In this document: positions 8,252 to 14,914 of the stretch, in pieces
How the letters are laid out: each line of letters starts with the position of its first letter
Position numbering within the stretch: the stretch's first letter is position 1
DNA from: Veillonella sp.
GTDB taxonomy: Bacteria; Bacillota_C; Negativicutes; Veillonellales; Veillonellaceae
DNA: 19,658 nt
Direction of reading: 5' to 3'
Assembly: GCA_018367495.1 (NCBI GenBank)
Contig: JAGZGB010000026.1
Location: 1 to 19,658, forward strand
Made by a program: the position numbers and the translations under genes
The notes under the pieces: model-generated
Seen by the model: the letters and a program-made list of their open reading frames with translations, nothing else
Told to the model about the DNA's origin: nothing
The model's database searches: none

Positions 8252-8313
8252 AAAAAAAGACTATTACCCAAAACCTACGAATATATACCGTATTGGTTCG
8301 AAGTAATAGTCTT
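8252..8313 (-). terminator. terminator of the BFD-like gene
   Basis: The 11-bp stem AAGACTATTAC/GTAATAGTCTT (8257-8267 and 8303-8313) encloses a 35-nt loop in which CCAA/TTGG can pair further. It is followed on the minus strand by a run of seven T (8252-8258, overlapping the stem base). Confidence 0.75.
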
Positions 8314-8356
8314 TATATGAGTTACGCTCAAACTTACGCTTAACTTTTGTTTAGTC

Positions 8357-8590
8357 TTAAATTTTGCCTTGCTCTTTCATTTCTGCTAAAAGCTTTACGA
8401 TGCGAGGGCCACAGCCTTTACCACCACAAGCACCTGTACCGGCACGAGTTGCTTCTTTTACCTCAGGAAATGTATGAGCACCATTTAAAATAGCTTCCTT
8501 AATTGTTTTACGTGTAATGCTACGACATGTACACACCTTTGTAAGCTTGTCCAGAATCGCCTCTGGCACTTGATTTTCTTCAAAATCCAT
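8357..8590 (-). CDS. BFD-like [2Fe-2S]-binding protein
   Basis: A 77-residue cytoplasmic protein made of one BFD-like domain. Visible: Cys20-x-Cys22, then the helix-loop-helix with ITRKTIKEAILNGAHTFPEVKEATRAGTG, then Cys55-x4-Cys60. The four cysteines would ligate one [2Fe-2S] cluster. Classic bacterioferritin-associated ferredoxin ends in CxxC; the Cx4C spacing here is the form found in BFD domains attached to FAD-dependent amine/proline dehydrogenase-type subunits. This protein stands alone, with no such dehydrogenase and no bacterioferritin nearby, so the electron partner is unknown. It has two candidate extended -10 boxes upstream and its own terminator, so it is monocistronic. Confidence 0.85.
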   Translation of the reverse strand: MDFEENQVPEAILDKLTKVCTCRSITRKTIKEAILNGAHTFPEVKEATRAGTGACGGKGCGPRIVKLLAEMKEQGKI

Positions 8591-8626
8591 ATGTAGTTCC
8601 TCTTCTATTCACTTGAATATCTATAT

Positions 8627-8692
8627 ACTATATCAAAATACACTGTAATATTAATATATCGAAAATTTACGATTTCTGTATTTAGTATACCA
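8627..8692 (-). promoter_or_regulatory. two candidate extended -10 promoters for the BFD-like gene
   Basis: Minus-strand TGATATAGT (8627-8635) lies about 37 bases before the start codon and TGGTATACT (8684-8692) about 94 bases before. Neither has a strong -35. The leader between them contains AATATATCGAAAATT (plus strand, 8653-8667), also found at 17052-17066 inside the promoter of the ArsC-family gene. Confidence 0.5.
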
Positions 8693-8752
8693 CATTCCAA
8701 AAGCTATATCGATAGTTTTTAATATAAATATACTAATACTGATTAATCAAAA

Positions 8753-8794
8753 GCCTCTACCGTATAAGAATATCCCATACGACAGAGGTTTTTA
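8753..8794 (-). terminator. hairpin after the M50-like gene
   Basis: CCTCTACCGTAT pairs with ATACGACAGAGG (two central mismatches) around an 11-nt loop. The minus strand continues TTTTG and the plus strand TTTTT. It most likely ends the transcript of the M50-like gene. Confidence 0.6.
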
Positions 8795-8865
8795 GTATTT
8801 ATTTTATATAAAAATATTCAGTATATCCATCAGCATATATCTACGAGGGATGGCTACTATCCTAT

Positions 8866-9492
8866 TTATAGTATTGTACCAATGATAGCAAAATAGATTT
8901 TGAAAATCGTTTCTTGCAATGGGCGTATAATCATAGAAATAATCGGTGTATTAATAAGGATGATAAAGAATATTAGGTTAACCATCCCTAATTGATAGTA
9001 TTTAATCTGCCATTCTACTGGTAGCCATGGCAATATGATATTAAATCCTGGTAATGGTGGGAATGGAATCAAACAGAATAGAGAAATACCGATACTATAC
9101 AAAATGATATATTGCAGAATCATATCAAGACCTTGAGACGTAATAAGGTTAAAATTACCTAGTAATAGATATATAAAGGTAAATATGAAGCCTGTAATCA
9201 AACCCGCTACCGGACCAGAAAAGGCAAGCAAAGTCATATCACGACGTGGGTCTTTAAAATAGGATGGATTAATTGCCATTCCCTTCGGCCATCCGAATCC
9301 AACAAGAATTATACAGAGAGTCCCAATTAAATCAAGATGTGCAAAGGGAGACAATGTAAGCCGTCCCGCCATACGTGGTGTTGGATCTCCAAGCCATGTT
9401 GCCACCTTAGCCTCTGCATAGCCATAGATAGAAAAAATAATGATAATAGCAGGAACACTAGCTAAAATCTGAATTGGATTAAAATCAAACAT
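8866..9492 (-). CDS. site-2-protease (M50) family protein lacking the zinc-binding residues
   Basis: A 208-residue polytopic membrane protein. It aligns by eye with the small prokaryotic M50 family: the segment LGDPTPRMAGRLTLSPF followed by AHLDLIGTL (34-59) and PFPPLPG (143-149) are family hallmarks. In active members the sequence before LGDPT is HExxH; here the same positions read Tyr23-Gly24-Tyr25-Ala26-Glu27. The third ligand sits in an NxxPxPPLDG loop; here it is Cys140-Leu-Ile-Pro-Phe-Pro-Pro-Leu-Pro148-Gly, so the aspartate is lost too. It is therefore probably not a zinc protease, though the reading frame is intact with five to six membrane segments. It lies 29 bases after the CMD-like gene with a good ribosome site (AAAGGAG) and is likely co-transcribed. 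Role unknown; binding or scaffolding is possible (inference). Confidence 0.8.
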   Translation of the reverse strand: MFDFNPIQILASVPAIIIIFSIYGYAEAKVATWLGDPTPRMAGRLTLSPFAHLDLIGTLCIILVGFGWPKGMAINPSYFKDPRRDMTLLAFSGPVAGLITGFIFTFIYLLLGNFNLITSQGLDMILQYIILYSIGISLFCLIPFPPLPGFNIILPWLPVEWQIKYYQLGMVNLIFFIILINTPIISMIIRPLQETIFKIYFAIIGTIL

Positions 9493-9494
9493 AG

Positions 9495-9525
9495 AACTCC
9501 TTTATGAGTTATGTAACTCCTTTAT
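9495..9525 (-). repeat. duplicated ribosome-binding segment before the M50-like gene
   Basis: The 11-mer ATAAAGGAGTT (minus strand) occurs twice, at 9515-9525 over the CMD-like stop codon and at 9495-9505 as the actual ribosome site. Between them GAGTT and AACTC can pair into a small hairpin. Two tandem Shine-Dalgarno copies may serve re-initiation from the upstream gene (inference). Confidence 0.5.
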
Positions 9526-10292
9526 TGTTTTGCTTCCCATGCGGCAAAGCCATCTTGAATACAACGAAGGGCATTCAAGGTACGCGGATAGCCTATATAC
9601 GGCACGCATTGGGAGGCGATGTTAATCAAATATTGTTTACTATTGCCTACGTTCAAGTTACCTTCTACATGAGCTTTAAGTTGTGGTTCACAGCCACCTT
9701 GAGCCGCCAAGAAACAGAATGTAATCATTTCACGATGAGCCACACTTAAGCCTTTACGAGTATAGTAATCACCAAACATATTAGCAAGCCACTTTTTGAT
9801 ATGACGTGTATCTTCAGGTCCTTCTTGGTAAGAATTACGAATGGACTCTCCAAAAATTTCGACCTGTTTTTCTAATCCCTTTTCAAAACGAGATTCACTA
9901 GTAATTGTACTGCGAGATGGATCTGACACAGTTGCCCCACGATAGTCAAAAATCTTATTTGTGACCTTGAAAAATGGGCGCACACGACCAATACCTAAGT
10001 ATGGAACAGCTTGATAAAGGAGCTCTATCACTTCATCGGGAATCAAGCCAAAGTTAAGTGCTGGTGGTAACATCAAAGCATATTCATCAACAGCAGTGAC
10101 ACCTACTAATGTTGCAAGGATAGCCAAGAAACGATCCTTTGCAGGCACATTTCGCCCCTCTTCGGTAATAACTTCATCGAATGCGAAATTATCAAATAAT
10201 ACCTCAAACTCAGGGTCGATATAACCTGCTGGAGCTGCAATATCAGGGAACATACGCTCTGTATAAGCTTGGGCAAATTCAGATTTAGACAT
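9522..10292 (-). CDS. carboxymuconolactone decarboxylase (CMD/AhpD-like) family protein, two CMD repeats
   Basis: 256 residues. The start is the ATG at 10290-10292, five bases after TGGAGG; a longer frame starting seven codons earlier runs through that ribosome site. Two CMD-type helical repeats can be seen. The first (about 50-115) has DRFLAILATLVGV, GLIPDEVIELLYQAVPYLG and FFKVTNKIF. The second (about 165-250) has HREMITFCFLAAQGGCEPQLKAHVEG, QYLINIASQCVPYIGYPRTLNAL. The AhpD-type CxxC is absent, so this is not an obvious peroxidase reductant; Cys201 and His208 give a Cx6H spacing. Enzymatic activity is uncertain. It lies between a secreted unknown protein and the M50-like gene. An 11-bp hairpin just before its ribosome site may tune expression relative to the upstream gene. 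Confidence 0.8.
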   Translation of the reverse strand: MSKSEFAQAYTERMFPDIAAPAGYIDPEFEVLFDNFAFDEVITEEGRNVPAKDRFLAILATLVGVTAVDEYALMLPPALNFGLIPDEVIELLYQAVPYLGIGRVRPFFKVTNKIFDYRGATVSDPSRSTITSESRFEKGLEKQVEIFGESIRNSYQEGPEDTRHIKKWLANMFGDYYTRKGLSVAHREMITFCFLAAQGGCEPQLKAHVEGNLNVGNSKQYLINIASQCVPYIGYPRTLNALRCIQDGFAAWEAKQ

Positions 10293-10312
10293 AAAAACCT
10301 CCATAAACAGCA

Positions 10313-10342
10313 CTGGTGAAAGCCCACAAGAGCTTTCACCAG
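10313..10342 (-). terminator. 11-bp hairpin between the secreted-protein gene and the CMD-like gene (no T-run)
   Basis: The perfect stem CTGGTGAAAGC/GCTTTCACCAG (10313-10323, 10332-10342) has an 8-nt loop. It is followed on the minus strand by TGCTGTTTATGG, not by T's, so it is a poor intrinsic terminator. A processing or mRNA-stability hairpin inside an operon is as likely. It ends about 20 bases before the CMD-like start. Confidence 0.5.
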
Positions 10343-10379
10343 CAATAGTTATGTAATTATTACGGCATGAGCCATCAAA

Positions 10380-10778
10380 TTATAACGCTGGGAAAGAGAA
10401 GTTAGTGCCGTATACTTCTTTCCAAGCAGCCAAGAACATATTATATTCGTTGGAACCAGGAGTGATTTGGTAAGCTTGACCATCTGGAGCAAAACGATAT
10501 ACAGTATGCAAACTTGGATGAACAAGGTATTTGAATAATGTAGCTGTACCATATTGGTTATTATGCATGTTCACTACATTGATGCCGAATACATAGTTAC
10601 GGCTACCATCAATACCACTGAATTGGGATGCTTTATCAAAGAAATAAGTTTCTGCACCATTTGCACTATTTGGAACCTCTGGATAGTTAGCTAAACCATT
10701 CCAGTTCGCTGCATTAGCAACACCACCAACTAATAATGTACCAGCTAATACAAATGCACCTAATAAATTTTTATTCAT
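10380..10778 (-). CDS. small secreted protein of unknown function
   Basis: 132 residues. The N-terminus is a clear Sec signal peptide (MNKN, hydrophobic core LLGAFVLAGTLLVGGV, then ANA with cleavage expected near Ala23/Ala24). The mature part of about 108 residues is rich in aromatic and Asn residues, has no cysteine, and shows no motif I know. Visible landmarks are ETYFFDKASQF (43-53), RNYVFGINVVNMHNN (60-74) and a C-terminal LAAWKEVYGTNFSFP. It would be periplasmic in a diderm. The ribosome site AAGGAGAG is strong. An extended -10 promoter lies about 80 bases upstream and the leader has a 7-bp hairpin (AGGTCAT/ATGACCT at 10816-10837). It is probably the first gene of a unit with the CMD-like and M50-like genes. 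Confidence 0.8.
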   Translation of the reverse strand: MNKNLLGAFVLAGTLLVGGVANAANWNGLANYPEVPNSANGAETYFFDKASQFSGIDGSRNYVFGINVVNMHNNQYGTATLFKYLVHPSLHTVYRFAPDGQAYQITPGSNEYNMFLAAWKEVYGTNFSFPAL

Positions 10779-10859
10779 AATGCTCTCCTTTTTTGCCTTT
10801 ATGGCATTTACAAACAGGTCATACTCTCACATGACCTCAGCACAATACGTTATATGTAT

Positions 10860-10868
10860 AGTATATCA
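10860..10868 (-). promoter_or_regulatory. extended -10 promoter of the secreted-protein gene
   Basis: Minus-strand TGATATACT with no good -35 hexamer. It gives a leader of about 75 bases with a small hairpin at 10816-10837. Confidence 0.55.
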
Positions 10869-10940
10869 CATTTTATGAAAATATTAGATATATGAAATTA
10901 CAGAATGTATGCATATGAGATCTTACTAGAGTAAACTAAA

Positions 10941-11459
10941 TTAGCGCTTACTATTTCCTGCTTTTCTAGCATTTGCGTTATCGATTGCCTCTAACAATTT
11001 GTTAAGCAATATACGCATTTGCCGCGTTTCCTCAACGTCGAAGATTGGACCTGCAGCTTCAGCCAAGCGACGTGGTACATGAACTGCTTCGTCACGCAAT
11101 TCTTTACCTGTCTCAGTAAGAGTGACCATAACGACACGTTCATCTTGACGACTACGCTTACGCTTCAAGAATGCTTTTTCTTCTAATTTCTTTAACAGTG
11201 GTGTTAATGTACCAGAATCAAGGCGTAAGACTTGGCCTAATTCTTTAACAGACAAATCACCATATTCCCATAATGCCATCATTACAATGTATTGAGTATA
11301 TGTCAAATTTAAAGGATCCAAATGACCGCGATATGCATTAACAATTTCCTTCGCCACTACATAAAGTGGGAAGCTCAATTGGTTTTCTAGTTTCATGTAT
11401 TCCGCATCAGGTACATCTTCTTTATGTTTGTAACCTTCGAGTACGCCAATTTTCGCCAT
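10941..11459 (-). CDS. MarR-family regulator, OhrR-like but cysteine-free
   Basis: A 172-residue winged-helix repressor. The dimerisation helix and core read LSFPLYVVAKEIVNAYRGHLDPLNLTYTQY at 28-57, then VKELGQVLRLDSGTLTPLLKKLEEK (71-95, recognition helix) and the wing SRQDERVVMVTLT (103-115). This matches OhrR organic-peroxide sensors, including the tyrosines equivalent to BsOhrR Tyr29 and Tyr40 (here Tyr43 and Tyr54, same spacing). The reactive cysteine of OhrR, in the LCF motif, is Ser29 here, and there is no cysteine anywhere in the protein. It therefore cannot sense peroxide by thiol oxidation and may bind a ligand instead. An OhrR-like palindrome covers its own -10, implying autoregulation. 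The start ATG follows TGGAGGTAGAAT. Confidence 0.9.
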   Translation of the reverse strand: MAKIGVLEGYKHKEDVPDAEYMKLENQLSFPLYVVAKEIVNAYRGHLDPLNLTYTQYIVMMALWEYGDLSVKELGQVLRLDSGTLTPLLKKLEEKAFLKRKRSRQDERVVMVTLTETGKELRDEAVHVPRRLAEAAGPIFDVEETRQMRILLNKLLEAIDNANARKAGNSKR

Positions 11460-11494
11460 ATTCTACCTCCATATGCACACAATAATCTATAATT

Positions 11495-11525
11495 AATTGT
11501 ACACAATTCTACGGTAAACAGTCAA
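11495..11525 (-). promoter_or_regulatory. promoter of the MarR-type gene with overlapping operator
   Basis: Minus-strand -35 TTGACT (11520-11525), an 18-bp spacer, and -10 TACAAT (11496-11501). The inverted repeat AATTGT-AC-ACAATT (11495-11508) covers the -10 and part of the spacer, so a bound repressor would block RNA polymerase. A second ACACAAT copy lies at 11478-11484, 24 bases away in direct orientation. The form resembles OhrR boxes (ACAATT half-sites). Confidence 0.7.
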
Positions 11526-11671
11526 CGTAAAAACCCTACTTTGTCCATATTTTTTTTAATTTGTCAATTAATTAATGTATTTTTTCTTTTTTGTTAAAAA
11601 CCTAGCAATTTCTATAGAATTAATGGCCTAAAATTGAACCATAAACAGTAGACCTATTAATAATTTTTATA

Positions 11672-12004
11672 TCAGACTTCAACACCACTTGATGTTAACG
11701 CTGATTCAAGACGTCTTGCATGCTCTAATTCTTCTGGAATAGAATGTTCAATTAATTCCGCAATTCTATCAGCACCCTCTTCATTAGATTCTCGAACTTC
11801 ATTAGCTAACTTAGCAAGAATTGTATCTGCAGATGCTTCAGCTTTATAGAAGTTAATCACCGTCTTAATAAAGTCTTCCTTTGTAGCAGGGCCTTCGCCT
11901 AATAAATGACTATACACACCACCATGAGCTGCATCTTCTGCAGCATTTTTATAAATAGCTTCTGCAATTTCATTAAAACCTAGTTCTTTAGCTAAAAAAT
12001 ACAT
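11672..12004 (-). CDS. rubrerythrin/ferritin-like protein, apparently missing its first helix
   Basis: A 110-residue helical protein: LGFNEIAEAIYKNAAEDAAHGGVYSHLLGEG (8-38) followed by FYKAEASADTILAKLANEVRESNEEGADRIAELIEHSIPEELEHARRLESAL. The ExxH patterns (Glu18... His22-type in EDAAH; EELEH near the end) and GEGP resemble rubrerythrin-family diiron four-helix bundles. Compared with the family, the first helix with its metal-binding glutamate should precede MYFLAKELGF, but the frame is closed by TAA eight codons upstream. There is no convincing ribosome site before the ATG at 12004, and no rubredoxin domain. It is either a short family variant or a 5'-truncated remnant. A PerR-like box and a TATAAT lie upstream, shared with the divergent nitroreductase. 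Confidence 0.6.
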   Translation of the reverse strand: MYFLAKELGFNEIAEAIYKNAAEDAAHGGVYSHLLGEGPATKEDFIKTVINFYKAEASADTILAKLANEVRESNEEGADRIAELIEHSIPEELEHARRLESALTSSGVEV

Positions 12005-12049
12005 AGTATATATACTTGTGAAAGCTTATATATTACATATTCAACATAA

Positions 12050-12086
12050 TACTAATCATTATATTCAACAATTGATGTAGTATAAT
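12050..12086. promoter_or_regulatory. face-to-face promoters with a PerR-like box
   Basis: TATAAT occurs on minus (12058-12063, toward the rubrerythrin-like gene) and on plus (12081-12086, toward the nitroreductase), 17 bp apart, so each occupies the other's -35 position. TACTAATCATTATAT (12050-12064) matches the PerR consensus TTATAATnATTATAA in 11 of 14 defined positions and covers the minus -10. ATATTCAACA is repeated at 12037-12046 and 12061-12070. The match is suggestive, not proof, in DNA this AT-rich. Confidence 0.4.
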
Positions 12087-12141
12087 AAAGAAAACACTAG
12101 CTGCATTTTGCATTACATTTTATATCTAACAGGAGGTTACT

Positions 12142-12732
12142 ATGAATACATTAGAATGTATCAAAACTCGTCATAGTACACGTAAATTTAAAGCTGATCA
12201 ATTATCTCAAGAGCTTATCGATCAAGTGCTCGATGCTGGTCGCCGCGCCCCATCTGGTGGCAATACACAATTAACACACTTCATGGTAATTGCGAACCAA
12301 GATATTCTCAACGAGTTAGTAACACTCGTTCAGGAAGAATACGGAAAAATGCCGATTACTGAGAATACATTGCCTTACATGGTAAACATCATTAAAATGT
12401 CCGGTGAAGGCAAGTTTGTATTCAACTATAACGCCCCAGTTCTCATTGTACTAGCTAGTAAAGCAAGCTATGCAAACAACTTCGCCGATGTGTCTTGTGC
12501 TATGCAAAATATGATGCTCGCTTGCAACGAACTCGACCTTGGTAGCTGCTGGGTGAACCAAATCCGCCACCTACAGGATAACGAACGCATTCAAGCTAAA
12601 ATGCGTGAACTCGGCCTCAGCGAAGATGAAAAAGTCTATGCTAGCCTTGCTATCGGTTATCCAGACTTACCAAATGGCCTTAACCGCCGCGAAATCGAAC
12701 CAAAAGGCTATCCTGTAACATATATTGATTAA
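12142..12732 (+). CDS. nitroreductase-family FMN oxidoreductase
   Basis: 196 residues, starting at an ATG five bases after AGGAGG. Nitroreductase features: the N-terminal FMN-phosphate motif RHSTRKF (10-16), APSGGNTQ (36-43), the central helix DVSCAMQNMMLACNELDLGSCWV (116-138), and the C-terminal GYPDLPNGLNRREIEPKGY loop. Such proteins use FMN and NAD(P)H to reduce nitroaromatics, quinones or other acceptors; the true substrate is unknown. It is one of only two complete plus-strand genes here. It diverges from the rubrerythrin-like gene over a short shared promoter region, consistent with a common redox response (inference), and ends at a terminator shared with the convergent metal ATPase. 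Confidence 0.9.
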   Translation: MNTLECIKTRHSTRKFKADQLSQELIDQVLDAGRRAPSGGNTQLTHFMVIANQDILNELVTLVQEEYGKMPITENTLPYMVNIIKMSGEGKFVFNYNAPVLIVLASKASYANNFADVSCAMQNMMLACNELDLGSCWVNQIRHLQDNERIQAKMRELGLSEDEKVYASLAIGYPDLPNGLNRREIEPKGYPVTYID

Positions 12733-12834
12733 TCCATACTAAAAGATAACCTATGCCATAATATAGACCTAGTATCGCTACGCAATTCGTAACAAATCAA
12801 TATACTTAATATATAGTAAACAAAGCAATATAAA

Positions 12835-12887
12835 AGCGCTATCTATCCAATTACTCTAATTGAGTATCTTTCGGAATAGATAGCGCT
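12835..12887. terminator. bidirectional terminator between nitroreductase and P-type ATPase
   Basis: The perfect 12-bp stem AGCGCTATCTAT/ATAGATAGCGCT (12835-12846, 12876-12887) has an inner TACTC/GAGTA hairpin. The plus strand continues ATTTTATTT and the minus strand TTTTAT. It serves both convergent genes. Confidence 0.85.
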
Positions 12888-12894
12888 ATTTTAT

Positions 12895-14832
12895 TTACCC
12901 TTCAAAGACGCGTTTGCGAGCAGCTTTTACAAGAACGAAATGATCATCCTCTACTACGTGATTGGATTTATAAGCCCATCGTAAGAGTAATGCGGAGTTC
13001 GCTACTACAAGGAGGCTACCACCGTTATGAACAAGAGCACCCCATACGGGAGACAAAGTACCAATCATAGCCAAGATGATGGCCACAAAGTTTAAAAGTA
13101 AGGAGAAAGAAAGGTTTACCTTGATAGTTGTCATCATGCGTTTGGACAGTGCCACTAGGTGAGGAATTTCTTTTACATTATCGTTTACAAGAACGATATC
13201 CGCAGCTTCTACAGCAATATCGCTACCAACACCGCCCATAGCAATGCCTACATCGGATTTTTTAAGAGCTGGTGCATCGTTTACACCATCGCCTACCATA
13301 GCTACAATATTGCCTTCTTGCTGTAATTTCGCAACCGTATCCATTTTGTCTTCTGGTAAGCAATCAGCAATAACATTAGGTACATTTAAGCGTTGACCAA
13401 TTGTTTTAGCAGTGGCTACATGGTCACCTGTTAACAGTACAGGCATAACATGAAGATTGTTCAAAGATTCTACCACAGCGCGGCTTTCACGGCGAACACG
13501 GTCAGCTAACGCCACGTAACCTGCTAGTACACCATCAATAGCTACATATACAATAGATGCACCACGACTCAAATGGTCATGAACAGCGACCTTCACGAAA
13601 TCAGCAACAGCTACATTAGATAGTGTCATCATCGCTTCGTTACCAGCTAACACAGATTTAGTATTTACAGTAGCCTCCAAACCTTTACCAGGTACCATAC
13701 GGAAAGAATCTACCGTATCTAAGCTTTCACCATAACGGGACGTAAAGCCCTTTACAATCGCCTTGCCCAATGGATGCTCAGATTTAGTTTCTACAGAGGC
13801 TACCAAGCGATATAATTGGTCAGCAGGCATAGGACCTACTGTTTCAACGGAAGTCACCTCTGGCGTACCATAGGTCAACGTACCTGTTTTATCAAAAGTC
13901 ATCGTATCAACCTTTGCCAACCGTTCCATAATATTGCCGCGGCGCACGAGAAAACCGTGTTGGCTAGCATTGGAAATAGCCGCCATAATCGCAGCCGGTG
14001 TAGCCAATACAAGAGCACAAGGACAGAACACAACGAGGATAGTTACAGCGCGGATGATTTCACCAGTCACCATATACGTACCAACTGCTGCCAAGAGCGC
14101 AATCACTACAATCCATGTGGCCCAACGGTCCGCAAGACTGACGATTTTTGCATTGCCTGGATCTGTAGACTTAACAAGCTTGATCATGCGTTGAATAGAG
14201 CTATCTTCTCCCTCTTTGGTAGCCGTCATATCAAAAGCACCAAATTGGTTCACCGTCCCCGAGAATACTTCGTCACCAATCGTTTTATCAACAGGCATGG
14301 ATTCACCAGTCATAACAGATTGATCAATAGCTGTATCACCAGTCAAAATCGTGCCATCCACAGGGATTACTTCGCCTGGTAATACACGAATAACATCACC
14401 TACCGTTACAATATCTGCAGGTAACACCTCTTCCTTACCATTGCGAACGATACGCGCTGTAGCAGGTGTCAATTTAACGAGACGTTCAATGCCAGCTTGC
14501 GCTTTAGAAACAGTGAACTCTTCAAGCATAGCACCCAGTTGCATGATGAAAGCAATCTCTGCAGCGGCAAACACTTCGCCAATCGCTACCGCCGCAATAA
14601 GTGCCAAGGATACCAAGAGGTCAGCCTTTACGTCAAAATCCTCATACATAGCAACCGCCGCGCCCCACACGATGGGCAACCCACACAAAATAATAGTGAA
14701 CCAAGCCCAGTCGAACGGTAATCCCAGACGAATGTCTAATAAACTAAATACTACGCCAATACCACCGGCTACTAATGTGATCTTTTCACGATTCAAATCG
14801 AACCACTCTGCGACTTTACTCCACCGTTCCAT
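12895..14832 (-). CDS. P1B-type heavy-metal-transporting ATPase
   Basis: 645 residues. The ATG at 14830-14832 is chosen because AGGAGG stands five bases before it; the GTG two codons earlier overlaps that site. It has no N-terminal CxxC metal-binding domain; the protein starts almost directly with membrane helices. Signatures: TGES (175-178, actuator), CPC (270-272, transport motif), DKTGT (314-318, phosphorylated Asp314), SEHPL (351-355), GDGVND (514-519), and in the last helices TLSPVWGALVHNGGSLLVVANS (592-613). CPC with HNGGS, and without the MxxSS of copper pumps, argues against a classic CopA. Zn/Cd or another divalent metal is more likely, but specificity is open. Two palindromic operators sit on the promoter. 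No regulator or chaperone gene is adjacent. Confidence 0.9.
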   Translation of the reverse strand: MERWSKVAEWFDLNREKITLVAGGIGVVFSLLDIRLGLPFDWAWFTIILCGLPIVWGAAVAMYEDFDVKADLLVSLALIAAVAIGEVFAAAEIAFIMQLGAMLEEFTVSKAQAGIERLVKLTPATARIVRNGKEEVLPADIVTVGDVIRVLPGEVIPVDGTILTGDTAIDQSVMTGESMPVDKTIGDEVFSGTVNQFGAFDMTATKEGEDSSIQRMIKLVKSTDPGNAKIVSLADRWATWIVVIALLAAVGTYMVTGEIIRAVTILVVFCPCALVLATPAAIMAAISNASQHGFLVRRGNIMERLAKVDTMTFDKTGTLTYGTPEVTSVETVGPMPADQLYRLVASVETKSEHPLGKAIVKGFTSRYGESLDTVDSFRMVPGKGLEATVNTKSVLAGNEAMMTLSNVAVADFVKVAVHDHLSRGASIVYVAIDGVLAGYVALADRVRRESRAVVESLNNLHVMPVLLTGDHVATAKTIGQRLNVPNVIADCLPEDKMDTVAKLQQEGNIVAMVGDGVNDAPALKKSDVGIAMGGVGSDIAVEAADIVLVNDNVKEIPHLVALSKRMMTTIKVNLSFSLLLNFVAIILAMIGTLSPVWGALVHNGGSLLVVANSALLLRWAYKSNHVVEDDHFVLVKAARKRVFEG

Positions 14833-14854
14833 ACGCACCTCCTGTGAAACCTTA

Positions 14855-14872
14855 TATACCCATATGGGTATA
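14855..14872. promoter_or_regulatory. operator 1 of the metal ATPase (perfect 18-bp palindrome)
   Basis: TATACCCATATGGGTATA is a perfect palindrome lying about 25 bases before the ATG, in the likely start-of-transcription region. It has the ATACCC-N4-GGGTAT form seen with CsoR/CstR-family repressors (family knowledge; the regulator is not in this window). Confidence 0.7.
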
Positions 14873-14884
14873 CCTTATGATTGC

Positions 14885-14914
14885 GTTATACCCCTATGGG
14901 TATATTTGTGTCAA
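14885..14914 (-). promoter_or_regulatory. promoter of the metal ATPase with operator 2 inside it
   Basis: Minus-strand TTGACA (14909-14914), an 18-bp spacer, and TATAAC (14885-14890). The second operator TATACCC-N4-GGGTATA (14887-14904) fills the spacer and part of the -10. Its centre is 32 bp from that of operator 1, about three DNA turns. A lone TATACCC half-site follows at 14941-14947. Confidence 0.75.

Noticed and set aside
10106..10552. Minus-strand frames overlapping the CMD-like and secreted-protein genes
   Set aside because: They are out of frame with well-supported genes, lack ribosome sites, and have unnatural sequences.
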